Assembly (NCBI GenBank): GCA_934636265.1
Contig: CAKUAD010000012.1
Span: forward strand, 1-56,480
DNA: 56,480 bases
Direction: 5' to 3'
Source: an uncultured Flavobacterium sp.
GTDB lineage: Bacteria > Bacteroidota > Bacteroidia > Flavobacteriales > Flavobacteriaceae
Shown here one piece after another: positions 1-8,809 of this stretch. The notes below the pieces were generated by a model that saw only the letters and a program-made list of their open reading frames with translations, was not told the DNA's origin and ran no database searches. Both the position numbers and the translations under genes were made by a program. Numbering within the stretch: position 1 is the first letter of the stretch; the number at the start of each line of letters is the position of its first letter.

Positions 1-2
1 CC

Positions 3-602
3 TATATCAGCCTGGGCGAAGTCAACGAACATGCACGGCATTTTGATAAGTTCAAAAACAACATATCGGGCAAAAACACTACCTGGAACAGTCACTATCT
101 CGATCTGACCAAACCCTCGACCACCAAATTGCTCCTGGATATGATGGCTGCCGAGTACGAAAAGGGATTTGACGGTTTTTTTCTGGACAATCTGGACAAC
201 TTTGGCTCATTTGGGCCGCAAAAGGAACAAAAGGAGTACCTTATGGAATTGCTTTCCAAAATGCGCAACAAGTGGCCGGAAAAGCAACTGGTGCAAAATG
301 CCGGTCTGGAAATGATTGCCTACACGGCCGCCATGGTCAATGGTGTAATTGTCGAGTCGGTAGCTACCGATTACAGCTTTGAGCACCGGATGTACCGTTT
401 GCGCAAGCCCGATTCGGCTTTTGAAACATACGCCAAACGATTGCAGGCAGTTGCCCAAACGCATCAACTGCCGGTCTATATCATTGAGTACGCCCATTCG
501 CAAAAACTCAAGCAACAAGTCCAGGACAGGCTTGCGCCTTACGGACTGGAATTTTTTATTGCCAATATCGATTTGCAAACCCTTCCTAAATTCAAGCCCT
601 GA
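3..602 (+). CDS. GH114-type glycosidase, C-terminal part (PelA hydrolase-like)
   Basis: The frame is open from the window edge, so the start lies upstream; about 200 C-terminal residues are visible. The opening motif YISLGEVNE and the later GFDGFFLDNLDNFG and VNGVIVESV match the TIM-barrel core of GH114 (endo-alpha-1,4-polygalactosaminidase), the family of the hydrolase domain of PelA. Enzymes of this kind cleave galactosamine-rich exopolysaccharide. The stop overlaps the next start (TGATG), indicating coupled translation with the membrane protein and the deacetylase-barrel protein that follow. In P. aeruginosa PelA the hydrolase and deacetylase share one chain; here the hydrolase is separate. 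The signal peptide cannot be seen. The family call is fairly secure; the Pel-like role is inferred from the neighbours. Confidence 0.75.
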   Translation, partial: YISLGEVNEHARHFDKFKNNISGKNTTWNSHYLDLTKPSTTKLLLDMMAAEYEKGFDGFFLDNLDNFGSFGPQKEQKEYLMELLSKMRNKWPEKQLVQNAGLEMIAYTAAMVNGVIVESVATDYSFEHRMYRLRKPDSAFETYAKRLQAVAQTHQLPVYIIEYAHSQKLKQQVQDRLAPYGLEFFIANIDLQTLPKFKP

Positions 603-2563
603 TGGAATTTCCTTTATCAATAGTGCTCGGTTTTTTAAGGCTTTGCCTGCTGATTCTGTTTTTGTATTACATGAACCGAAAGCTGGTCAATTCTTCGCGG
701 TCGAACAATTTCCTGGATTTTATCATCCGACTGTGGTTCAAATACGGAAGCATTACCGGCCTGGTGATTTTTGGCACCATCCAACTTGACATCTACAATT
801 TGATGAACGTTTTGATTATCATGGTAATCGTGGTGATCATCGACTTTATTGGTTTCAATAATTTCTTCCACATAAAACGTTTTCTGGAAACAGAGTCAAA
901 AGCGCAGGTGCAGCAAATCCTGCGCGATATTGAACGTAAACGCCCGCTTTCCTCGTGGATTGGCCTGAGCCGGCGCTCAAAGAACCGGCAGAACATCTTT
1001 TTATTCGCGGTGGTTGCCATCCTTTCGGTCGTTACCTTTGGAAGCAGGTTTTACTTTTTCAAGTATGATCTTTATTCGCTATCCGGAACCTGGCTTACTG
1101 ATTTGAAACGCGTCACAGGATTTGATTCGCAGATATGGTTTGGCGATGAAGTAGGATCAAACGCGGGTTTGGCCTATGCTAACTTTTACGGCAAGCTCAC
1201 CGATATCAGCGCCGAAATCGCCCTGCAATCAATGGCCATGCTCGAGTCGACTTTGCTGAGCATCGTCATATTCTGGACCGTCCGCAAGATCACGCCGTCA
1301 AAATATTACGCGCCGGTGGCCGCCACCATGACCTTTGCCTTGGCTTACACGCTGCGTCCGATCAATGTGTACTTTTTGTTGGAAACCAAGCCGATTTTGC
1401 TGGCGCTTACCTTTGGGTTGCCCGCCATGGTTTACCTGTTGCGCCCGGCCCAGTTGCGAATGACCCGCGGCGGATATTTCCTGTGCATGATGAGCGCGTT
1501 TACCGTCATGGGATTGATCGATCTTTTTGCCATAACCGTTCTCATTCCTCCTTTTATCGTATTGGCCGTATTGTTTACCCGCAGCAAAACCCTGAGTTAT
1601 TTTTGGGTAGGCATGTTGGCCTATGTAGCGGCGGTGGCCCTCTTAATTGGAATTTACGCCCTGGTTGCCGTTATCCACCACAATGATTTTATGATGTTCC
1701 TGCACTCCGGGCTGCTGTCGATCGGATCGTATACTTACGTTCCGCAATTGTTGCTCCCGTATGAGGATCTGGTGCGATACTATCAGTTAAGTACTTATGT
1801 GAGTCTGGCTTTTTTGCTGTTTTACCGATTCGTCAAAAAGGAGCGATGGGGATTTGCCATTTCCATGATGATTTATTTCAACATTCTGGTTTTGCTGGCC
1901 AATCTCAACAATGCCTGGATTGATTCAGATTTGATGAACCTTGCCTTATCTGCCTTTATCCCAATCGTAGCCGGTGTTCATGTGGCGATTTTGGTCAGAT
2001 TGATCAAACCCGTGGCCGACCGTGCCACAATTTTGCACAAGCCGATGGTAGCTGTGACGATAGCCGGAATTTTTGCCGCAGCTTTTTACTATCAGCGGCC
2101 AACGATCAATCAACTTACACTGGCTGATACAACGCCCAAACAGGTATTGGAAGCTTACGACAAAATCGCATCGGGATTTTTCCCATATTCCTATGCGGTG
2201 GTCAACGACAACCTGTTGCAACCCATCAGTGAAAATAAACACTTCTTTATTACATACGATAACTTCATCAACAAATATCCGGTACAGGATTCCATCTATT
2301 TCAAGCACGCCAACGACGAAAAATTCTTTAGGAATAACCCTGACAAGGTAATCCCAAAAAGCGTGTTGCTGTTTGTTTACAGCAAAGACAAGGTTGAAAT
2401 GTACCGCGACAACGGCGATGTATCGGACAAACTCACCGCCAGCCTTAACCAACTAAAGGAGCGCGGACGACGCATTGACGTCTTTTACCAAAACAAAAAC
2501 GTTACGGTGTTTGAAATCATCAACGAACCCGGACAAAGTAAAATCTCAGATCTTATCTACTAA
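602..2563 (+). CDS. Polytopic membrane protein of the Pel-like locus
   Basis: A 653-residue integral membrane protein of no family I can name. Three hydrophobic segments occupy roughly residues 5-90. A basic cytoplasmic stretch follows (about 100-130, rich in K and R), then a further helix near 135-155 and a soluble loop. About eight more helices lie between 210 and 500. The last 150 residues are hydrophilic (YDKIASGFFPYSYAVVNDN and onward) and probably form an extracytoplasmic or cytoplasmic domain. It starts within the stop of the GH114 gene and ends 2 bases before the next ATG, so all three are one operon. The context suggests a role in polymerisation or export of the polysaccharide, comparable to PelD/PelE/PelG, but I see no motif that proves this. 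Confidence 0.7.
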   Translation: MEFPLSIVLGFLRLCLLILFLYYMNRKLVNSSRSNNFLDFIIRLWFKYGSITGLVIFGTIQLDIYNLMNVLIIMVIVVIIDFIGFNNFFHIKRFLETESKAQVQQILRDIERKRPLSSWIGLSRRSKNRQNIFLFAVVAILSVVTFGSRFYFFKYDLYSLSGTWLTDLKRVTGFDSQIWFGDEVGSNAGLAYANFYGKLTDISAEIALQSMAMLESTLLSIVIFWTVRKITPSKYYAPVAATMTFALAYTLRPINVYFLLETKPILLALTFGLPAMVYLLRPAQLRMTRGGYFLCMMSAFTVMGLIDLFAITVLIPPFIVLAVLFTRSKTLSYFWVGMLAYVAAVALLIGIYALVAVIHHNDFMMFLHSGLLSIGSYTYVPQLLLPYEDLVRYYQLSTYVSLAFLLFYRFVKKERWGFAISMMIYFNILVLLANLNNAWIDSDLMNLALSAFIPIVAGVHVAILVRLIKPVADRATILHKPMVAVTIAGIFAAAFYYQRPTINQLTLADTTPKQVLEAYDKIASGFFPYSYAVVNDNLLQPISENKHFFITYDNFINKYPVQDSIYFKHANDEKFFRNNPDKVIPKSVLLFVYSKDKVEMYRDNGDVSDKLTASLNQLKERGRRIDVFYQNKNVTVFEIINEPGQSKISDLIY

Positions 2564-2565
2564 CC

Positions 2566-5500
2566 ATGAAAAAATTAATCTCGCAGCTAATCCTTATTCC
2601 GACGCTTTTGGCTTTGCTGATGGTGACGGGCTGCGGTCAACTCGACGACTTTACTCTGGATGACATGAATCCATTTGTAAAGGAAAAAGCCGATACGTCG
2701 CCACCTTTGCGCCGGTATGAACTTCCGGAGGATTCGCCTACGCCACTGGTAGTGTTCATCGCCAATGAAAAGAGCAAAATCGGCACGGATTATTCAGCCA
2801 ACATCCGCAAAACCTGCGATTACACCAAAATTCCATTCCGTGAGATTTCGGTGACCGATTTTAACACCAACCCCAAGCCATTGGCCACCACGCGCGTGAT
2901 TGTGGTTCCCGAAACCAAAAAACTGTCCAATGCGGCCATCGATCAATTGGTTGAATTTGCCGCGGCCGGCGGAACCGTGTTCATGCCGTACATTGAAGAC
3001 GATCCGCGACTGGCGTTTTTGCTGGGCTTTAAGACCGATGCCGAATACAACACCGATATCACCTCAAAAGGCTTTAAGTTTAAAGTGCCGATGGTGACCA
3101 ATTTTGCCGGAAAAACGTATCAGGAAGATATGAAGCACTACGGATTCTCGGCAGCGAATTTTGGCCCGAATGTCAAGGTTCTGGCTACCGCGATTGATAA
3201 TCCCGCCTATCCATCCATAATTGAAAACCCAATAGGGAAGGGGCGCGCCCTGGTCTTTAACACAGCCATCTCGCTTTCAAAAATTGACCGTGGTCTTATG
3301 TTTGCCGGAATCTTGAAAGGGTTGGAAGGAGTTCCGTATCCTATAGCCAATACCGCTACGATATTCCTGGATGATTTTCCCTCGCCGCTATACAACATCA
3401 AGGCCGAGCCGATCAAATCAGAAATGGACTTGACCATTACGGATTTTGTCTACAAAGTCTGGTGGCCCGACATGATTGGCCTGGCCAAAAAGTATCGGAT
3501 GAGCTACGCGGCCATGATTGCTTTTGACTACAAAAACAAGGTAGAGCCGCCGTTTATCTTTGATCAGTGGAACGAGAATAAAATCCGGACGGAGAAAAAA
3601 GTGGAACCCGTAAGCGACTGGTTGGTTTACAACGTAAAAAACACCGGACACGAATTGGCTTTTCACGGATACAACCACGTGTCGCTGCAAAAAGGCTTGT
3701 GGCCCAATGGTCAGTTTGTAGGGATGGCACTCAAGGCGGTCGACAAAAAATGGGAAATCAACAACTTTGGCGCAAAGCCGGTAACTTATGTGCCGCCGTC
3801 AAATATCATCGACGGTGAAGGCGTAAACCAGCTTAAGGCCGGAATGCCATCACTTAAATACATGTGCTCGCTATATCTTGGTGATCTGGCAGATGGCGGC
3901 GGACGCGAATTTGACTTTGATCCGTACAATGAAAATATGTTTGACTATCCGCGTATTTCCTCAGGATTTTACATGGATGACCAAACGCAGTACGCGCATG
4001 AATCCATGTGGCTTTACACCGGTATCTGGACGCACTTTGTGCACCCGGACGACGTTTACCAGATTCCCGAAGGTTACAACAAAGCCTCACAGGGAAAGGA
4101 TGCCCTTCGCAACAGCAAAAACCTTGGCTGGCGTAAAACACCCGGAAGCAATAATTCCATGCTGGCTGAGTTTGACCGATACCTGAAAATGGTAACGACT
4201 GCCTATCCGCAGACGCGATTTTTAAACGGTGCGCAGGCCGGACCGATTGTCAACGACTGGCGTGCCGCAAGATTTTCGCACATCAACCGCGACGGGCGCT
4301 ACACGGTGACCCGCACTGATCCAGGCCTGAGTGATACACAGTATTGGCTGGTATTTGCCTCGCAACAAAACGCCGGAAAGGTGGAAAACAGCCTGCGGGC
4401 CGAGTCTCATCTGTTTTCAAAAACACCTCTGGCCGATGGTTTTATTTACAGCGTTTACACCAACAAGCCGGAAATCACACTCCGCGACTTGACGTACCTG
4501 GACCGAAATGCTCTGGCACTTAATGCCAAACTGGTTAAAAAAGTGAACACCCAGTACAAAAATTTCCTGGCACAGGTAAGGCAGTTCCAGGCCGGGACGG
4601 GAGTTTGGGAAGACAACAGCGATAAACTGCGCCAAAAGGAGATGGCCGATTTGCTCAAAAGGATAACCTCTGAAACCCAGATTGACACCGCTGCCTGGAA
4701 TCAATACACGCGTTTTTTGAGTTGGGACGATCGCGCCGATGAGATTTGGAAACTTTATGAAGCGCATTGTTTGAAGAATCCATCCAAGGAGAATATCTTA
4801 TACCATAAAGAGTTGGCTAAGTTGGTGTATTATCCCAACGAACTCACCCGTGAAAAATGGATGAGCGCCCAAATGATGGTCACGCCCAATGACAAGGACT
4901 TGCTCAACAGTTATGTGGCCGATTACTACACGCCTGAGAACCAGGCAAAAATCAGGGAGGCGCTGATTAATCTCCTTAAAGTGGATACGAGTTTTGAGAG
5001 TTATCTCAAGTATATCGAATATCTTCTGGTTTATGATCCGCAGGAAGCCCTTAAGGAACTGGAAGACAAAAAACCGGTAGTCGAGTTTCAGCCGTTTGCC
5101 ACCGACGCCGTCTGGCTTTTTGCCAACAACGGACTGTATGCAAAAGCCTACGAGTGGAGTGCGCTGAGCGGTGAAATTGATTTTACCAGTCGTATGTACT
5201 GGTTGGCGGAACTCAAGGACTGGAAACTGATCGAATCAGAATACAAAAAACATATTGCACAAAATCCAAACGATACCAAGGCTAAGGCGATGATGGCCGG
5301 AATCTACCAGCAAACCGGACGATTCCGCGATGCTTGGGTGCTGACGAACACTATGACTGAAAGTCCCGACAAGGATTTGTTGCGCACTGAACTCAACAAG
5401 TACGTGATTTATGAAAAGCCTGAAATCCAGCAAGACCTTTTAAGCAACCATACGGATTTGTTCCTGCCGGAGGTGTTGCGAAAGCTCAGCAAAAACATCC

Positions 5501-6444
5501 GCAAGGAAACCAGCGATTTTATTGCGGCGCGCTCTGAAACTGAAACCAACCAGGACGACATTCGCGCTTTTAAAAATGTGCTGACCTATAACCACTTTGA
5601 CAAAAAAGGAAACCTGCACACCTTTGGCGGAACTTACAGTACCATGTACCGTATTCTAATATTGCCTACTAAGGATTTCCTCGACAACCACACCCATGCC
5701 CTTGGTGGAGTGGAATATCAGTTTACCAATCCAAAGGAAAAGAAATTCCAATATTGGTTACGAGGCCGTGCGGAATATTCTGACCGGAAAAAACTGTTTT
5801 ACCAATTTGGCAGCGGCATCAGCCAAAGCAAAGAGAAAGAATACCGGTCAGCCACCCTCAGGGTTTTCCCGGCCGAAACCGGACCGGCGCACAGCAAGTC
5901 GATTTATCAGATGCAGCTAAACCTGTATTATGATTTTTACGCCTTTAATCTCTTTAACATAAGCCTGTCGCTTGAAGGAGATTATTACACCAAGGCGGTT
6001 ACCGACTCACCGTACACCATTGACGAATCGGTTGAAGGATTTGCCACCGGACGCCTCATCTGGGACAACGGAAAGCCCCGGAGATCAAAATTCCTCCCTT
6101 TCCTGGAAGCCGGTATGTCGCAGGCCTCGGTGGGACGCGCCTTTGTAAATCCGTCCGGCGGCTACCCGTATTGGATGCTGGACCACCGCTTTAATGCAGG
6201 CGGCGGACTGGGCTGGAAATACGGACTTCCCGAGAGCAACCTGACGGCCGAACTGGAAATAGGTGTATTTTATGATGATTACTCCGATGACTTTCAGCGA
6301 TACAGCGGTGAAGTGGCCTGGCAGATCTTTGACTTTACCCAAATTACCGCAGCCGTTCAGATATTTGGTCAGGACAAATTCTTTTCAAACAACGTAGTGC
6401 TCGGCGTGAAACACAATCTTAAGAAACGCAATCGCAAAAAATAA
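2566..6444 (+). CDS. Lipoprotein fusing DUF2194/deacetylase-like, TPR and outer-membrane barrel domains
   Basis: A 1292-residue protein. A lipoprotein signal ends at the lipobox VTGCGQ. Residues about 60-255 form a Rossmann-like glutaminase-type region (VVFIANE..., ending in GKGRALVFNTA). Residues about 262-560 look like a NodB/CE18-type polysaccharide deacetylase of the DUF2194 kind: LDDFPSP near 265, HELAFHGYNH at 362-371 as metal-binding histidines, and GIWTHFVHPDDVY near 486. Helical repeats of TPR character run from about 690 to 960. From about 1000 to the end, alternating aromatic strands (HTFGGTYS ... QIFGQDKFFSNNVVLGVKH) look like an outer-membrane barrel. In Pel systems the deacetylase is in PelA while TPR and barrel are in PelB; here both functions sit in one chain. 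Domain boundaries are by eye. A strong hairpin terminator follows. Confidence 0.75.
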   Translation: MKKLISQLILIPTLLALLMVTGCGQLDDFTLDDMNPFVKEKADTSPPLRRYELPEDSPTPLVVFIANEKSKIGTDYSANIRKTCDYTKIPFREISVTDFNTNPKPLATTRVIVVPETKKLSNAAIDQLVEFAAAGGTVFMPYIEDDPRLAFLLGFKTDAEYNTDITSKGFKFKVPMVTNFAGKTYQEDMKHYGFSAANFGPNVKVLATAIDNPAYPSIIENPIGKGRALVFNTAISLSKIDRGLMFAGILKGLEGVPYPIANTATIFLDDFPSPLYNIKAEPIKSEMDLTITDFVYKVWWPDMIGLAKKYRMSYAAMIAFDYKNKVEPPFIFDQWNENKIRTEKKVEPVSDWLVYNVKNTGHELAFHGYNHVSLQKGLWPNGQFVGMALKAVDKKWEINNFGAKPVTYVPPSNIIDGEGVNQLKAGMPSLKYMCSLYLGDLADGGGREFDFDPYNENMFDYPRISSGFYMDDQTQYAHESMWLYTGIWTHFVHPDDVYQIPEGYNKASQGKDALRNSKNLGWRKTPGSNNSMLAEFDRYLKMVTTAYPQTRFLNGAQAGPIVNDWRAARFSHINRDGRYTVTRTDPGLSDTQYWLVFASQQNAGKVENSLRAESHLFSKTPLADGFIYSVYTNKPEITLRDLTYLDRNALALNAKLVKKVNTQYKNFLAQVRQFQAGTGVWEDNSDKLRQKEMADLLKRITSETQIDTAAWNQYTRFLSWDDRADEIWKLYEAHCLKNPSKENILYHKELAKLVYYPNELTREKWMSAQMMVTPNDKDLLNSYVADYYTPENQAKIREALINLLKVDTSFESYLKYIEYLLVYDPQEALKELEDKKPVVEFQPFATDAVWLFANNGLYAKAYEWSALSGEIDFTSRMYWLAELKDWKLIESEYKKHIAQNPNDTKAKAMMAGIYQQTGRFRDAWVLTNTMTESPDKDLLRTELNKYVIYEKPEIQQDLLSNHTDLFLPEVLRKLSKNIRKETSDFIAARSETETNQDDIRAFKNVLTYNHFDKKGNLHTFGGTYSTMYRILILPTKDFLDNHTHALGGVEYQFTNPKEKKFQYWLRGRAEYSDRKKLFYQFGSGISQSKEKEYRSATLRVFPAETGPAHSKSIYQMQLNLYYDFYAFNLFNISLSLEGDYYTKAVTDSPYTIDESVEGFATGRLIWDNGKPRRSKFLPFLEAGMSQASVGRAFVNPSGGYPYWMLDHRFNAGGGLGWKYGLPESNLTAELEIGVFYDDYSDDFQRYSGEVAWQIFDFTQITAAVQIFGQDKFFSNNVVLGVKHNLKKRNRKK

Positions 6445-6475
6445 AAAAGTGGGGAAGAAGCCCCACTTTTTATGT
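6443..6475. terminator. Bidirectional rho-independent terminator
   Basis: AAAAGTGGGG, a six-base loop AAGAAG, then CCCCACTTTT and further T bases. The perfect 10-bp stem lies between two convergent genes and has A and T runs on both sides, so it can end transcription from either direction. Confidence 0.85.
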
Positions 6476-6476
6476 T

Positions 6477-8096
6477 TTAATGACTGACGATAATGCGCCG
6501 GGTTTCCCTGATCGTACCCCCTTCGACTGTTACAAAGTAAACGCCGTTGGAAAGGCTCTCGGTGTTCAGGATGATTTTATCGGGCGCCGGAGCCGTGTGG
6601 GGCAGTCGGATTTGCTGTCCGAGCGAATTGTGAACCATCACGGTTAAGTCCTGGATATTTTCCATTTCCATTACCAGTTCATTGTTGGTGGGTACCGGAT
6701 ATACCGTAAGCGATTTCGTCACTTCATAGTCGGCTGTTGAAAGGGGAGAGGTAACTGTCATCGTATGCTGCAAATCATTGTAGCCCTTAACCGCGTCCCA
6801 AGTATTGTTGTTGGCAAAGCGGATGGAATATTCCGGACGATTGGCCAGATTTTCAGCAGCATCGGGAAGGTGCAGGTAAAGTTTATAAGTTCCGGGGACA
6901 ATGTTTGGCGGGAGCGCAAGATTTTCATCAACCTCGGTCACAACACCACCGGAAGTCCAAAAACGAGGATCTGATTCAAGTGTTACTTTATACTCGGCAT
7001 TTGTAGCCGTATTGCGAAGCACCAAAACCGGCGTGCGCGGCGAGAACGGTGTGGCAAAACCTACATTGCGGATTTTGAGGTTAAACGTCATGGGATTTCC
7101 GATAGCCACTGACGCGGGATACGTTCCGTTAACCATCTCAAAGCGGTAACCCAGTTTCTTCTCGATCTCGGCAAAACATCCTTCGTCGCCAAAATCTTCC
7201 ATAACGCCCGGATGATACCCGATGTTCATGTATGACCAGTGAAACTTGTTCATCTCAAAAACCGCGGTGCTGCAGCCTGAACGCGGCAGGTTGACTGCAC
7301 ATGACTCGCCGCCCATTGGCGTATACTTGGTTTCCTGTTCCAGATAGGGATAATCAACGTTGATGTTGTCATAAGTCCCTTCATCGTCATCGCTGGCCAA
7401 AAAGCAGTCGTTGTGATGTCCTACACGGGCAATGTTCGCATCGGTAAATGCCTGTGTAAGTGACAGCGGACTGTTGGCGTTATAAAGTGTTCGTTTAAGT
7501 TTAGGCGTGCGTATTTGAACCATTTTTCCGGCCGGAAGAGCATCGAGCAACGCGTTGACAACGTCGCGGCGGTTGGCGTAATCCGTAGCGTTGGGAGGAA
7601 AGCCAAAATTGTCGGTGTAATACCATTCGCCCCAAGCGCCGATAAATCCGGCCTGAACACAGGCAATCACATCGGCATTGGCTAAAAGAATTGGCTTAAG
7701 CTGGTTGATGTGAGCCAAAACCTGGGCCTTTGTGGCGTCGGTTTGTGAAGCTCCCGGATCATCCGAATAAGCAAAACGGATGATACACTTGACGCCGGCA
7801 GCGCGCATTTTTGTAAAATCCTGCTGCATGTTGGTCAGGTAAGTGCTGGAGATGGGCGAATTGATAAAGGAATCCAGATAAAACAAACGCAGCAAAAGCG
7901 AATACCCTTGGTTTACCCGATAGTTGGTCATGGAATTCTGACTCAAATGGCTGTAACTGGAAGCACTGGTTTCCTGATGCTTGTAAAATCCCCGTTCAGG
8001 GTTTGCAAAAACAGCCGATGAGGGCGTGTACGTAACGGTTTGGGCGCTGACAGACAATACTGCCAACATTCCCAAAGAAAGGAACATTTTTTTCAT
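6477..8096 (-). CDS. T9SS-secreted DUF4874/DUF4832 protein
   Basis: A 539-residue exported protein. The signal peptide is MKKMFLSLGMLAVLSVSAQ. Residues about 25-185 match the DUF4874 type (FANPERGFYKH, then a TIM-barrel-like stretch with IRFAYSDD and GAWGEWYY, which resembles glycoside hydrolase active-site loops). Residues about 190-440 match DUF4832 (GCSTAVFEMNKFHWSYMN...GYRFEM and a beta-rich domain). The final 75 residues, from LTVYPVPTNNELV to RRIIVSH, form a type A T9SS sorting domain, so the protein should reach the cell surface or medium. The function of DUF4832 proteins is not known to me; a carbohydrate-active role is plausible from the GEWYY-type loop. A TAATTTTG box lies about 150 bases upstream. 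Confidence 0.8.
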   Translation of the reverse strand: MKKMFLSLGMLAVLSVSAQTVTYTPSSAVFANPERGFYKHQETSASSYSHLSQNSMTNYRVNQGYSLLLRLFYLDSFINSPISSTYLTNMQQDFTKMRAAGVKCIIRFAYSDDPGASQTDATKAQVLAHINQLKPILLANADVIACVQAGFIGAWGEWYYTDNFGFPPNATDYANRRDVVNALLDALPAGKMVQIRTPKLKRTLYNANSPLSLTQAFTDANIARVGHHNDCFLASDDDEGTYDNINVDYPYLEQETKYTPMGGESCAVNLPRSGCSTAVFEMNKFHWSYMNIGYHPGVMEDFGDEGCFAEIEKKLGYRFEMVNGTYPASVAIGNPMTFNLKIRNVGFATPFSPRTPVLVLRNTATNAEYKVTLESDPRFWTSGGVVTEVDENLALPPNIVPGTYKLYLHLPDAAENLANRPEYSIRFANNNTWDAVKGYNDLQHTMTVTSPLSTADYEVTKSLTVYPVPTNNELVMEMENIQDLTVMVHNSLGQQIRLPHTAPAPDKIILNTESLSNGVYFVTVEGGTIRETRRIIVSH

Positions 8097-8242
8097 CGTA
8101 GGTTAAGTTTTTTCAAAATGGCAGACCACTTTGGTTAGCAAACAGTTTTGGGGCACTTGGTTAAAACCTTAGCAATGAACGTTGTTAAAGCTTCGGTCAC
8201 AAATCTATTGTAGTTTGTCGATAAAAAGTAACACTTAAGGGG

Positions 8243-8250
8243 CAAAATTA
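8243..8250 (-). promoter_or_regulatory. -7 box TAATTTTG
   Basis: The plus strand reads CAAAATTA, so the minus strand carries a perfect Bacteroidetes TAnnTTTG element. It faces the T9SS protein gene and would leave a leader of about 140 bases. No clear -33 TTG was found at the usual spacing. Confidence 0.5.
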
Positions 8251-8763
8251 ACAAAACAATCGACCAAATGCATAAAATGATTGTTTTTGTAAATGAAGGA
8301 CTACAAATATTTTTAATACTGTCAGAAATTCTTGACGCCTTGATAAATCCGAAAATTAACAATGGATTTGTAGTATGTTGATAAGTGTCCGCATCAGTAA
8401 AAACTTTCCTACAACAAAATTTAAGGAATTCCCAACTTGTGATTTAAATAACCGTTTTCCAATTGATTTCCGCGGGAAAAAAGAAATTTGATTTCCAGTA
8501 AAAACGCCTTTCAACATCCTAATAAAATGGCATAAACTTATTTAGGCGTCTAACCCATCTCAAAAACACGCACTAAAATAAACTATAATTTATATTATGT
8601 AAAATAGAATAAATAAAAAACCCGGGGATTCTGCAAGCCAATTACAATGAAAATCCTACCCGATTAATATCATAAAAAGTATCACTGGAATCTTCAATCA
8701 AAACCAGTCGGTGACCTGTTTACAGATCTTTACCCTAAAATCATCGTTTCGCATTCAAGATAT

Positions 8764-8794
8764 TTGACCGTTGTTGGTTAAACGCGTAATTTTA
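8764..8794 (+). promoter_or_regulatory. Promoter TTG-N20-TAATTTTA
   Basis: A -33 TTG at 8764-8766 and a near-consensus -7 TAATTTTA at 8787-8794 lie 20 bases apart, the usual Bacteroidetes spacing. The ATG of the DUF294 gene is at 8810. An in-frame TTG at 8771 lies inside this promoter and is therefore not the start. Confidence 0.55.
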
Positions 8795-8809
8795 CGACAA
8801 ATTCCCGCT

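Larger units (their letters stand above)
8097..8809. other. Gene-free divergent region
   Basis: About 710 AT-rich bases between two divergent genes. One minus-strand and one plus-strand promoter candidate are listed separately. Two short similar words of the form TAGTwTGTyGATAA occur near 8211 and 8371. I see no RNA gene, no convincing open frame and no long repeat in the remainder. Confidence 0.6.

Noticed and set aside
8135..8362. Minus-strand frame of 75 codons in the gene-free region after the T9SS gene
   Set aside because: It crosses the TAATTTTG promoter box, has no leader or coding-like composition and resembles no protein.
8211..8384. Two TAGTwTGTyGATAA words as an origin or dif site
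   Set aside because: Only two loose copies, with no DnaA-box cluster or dif-like symmetry.
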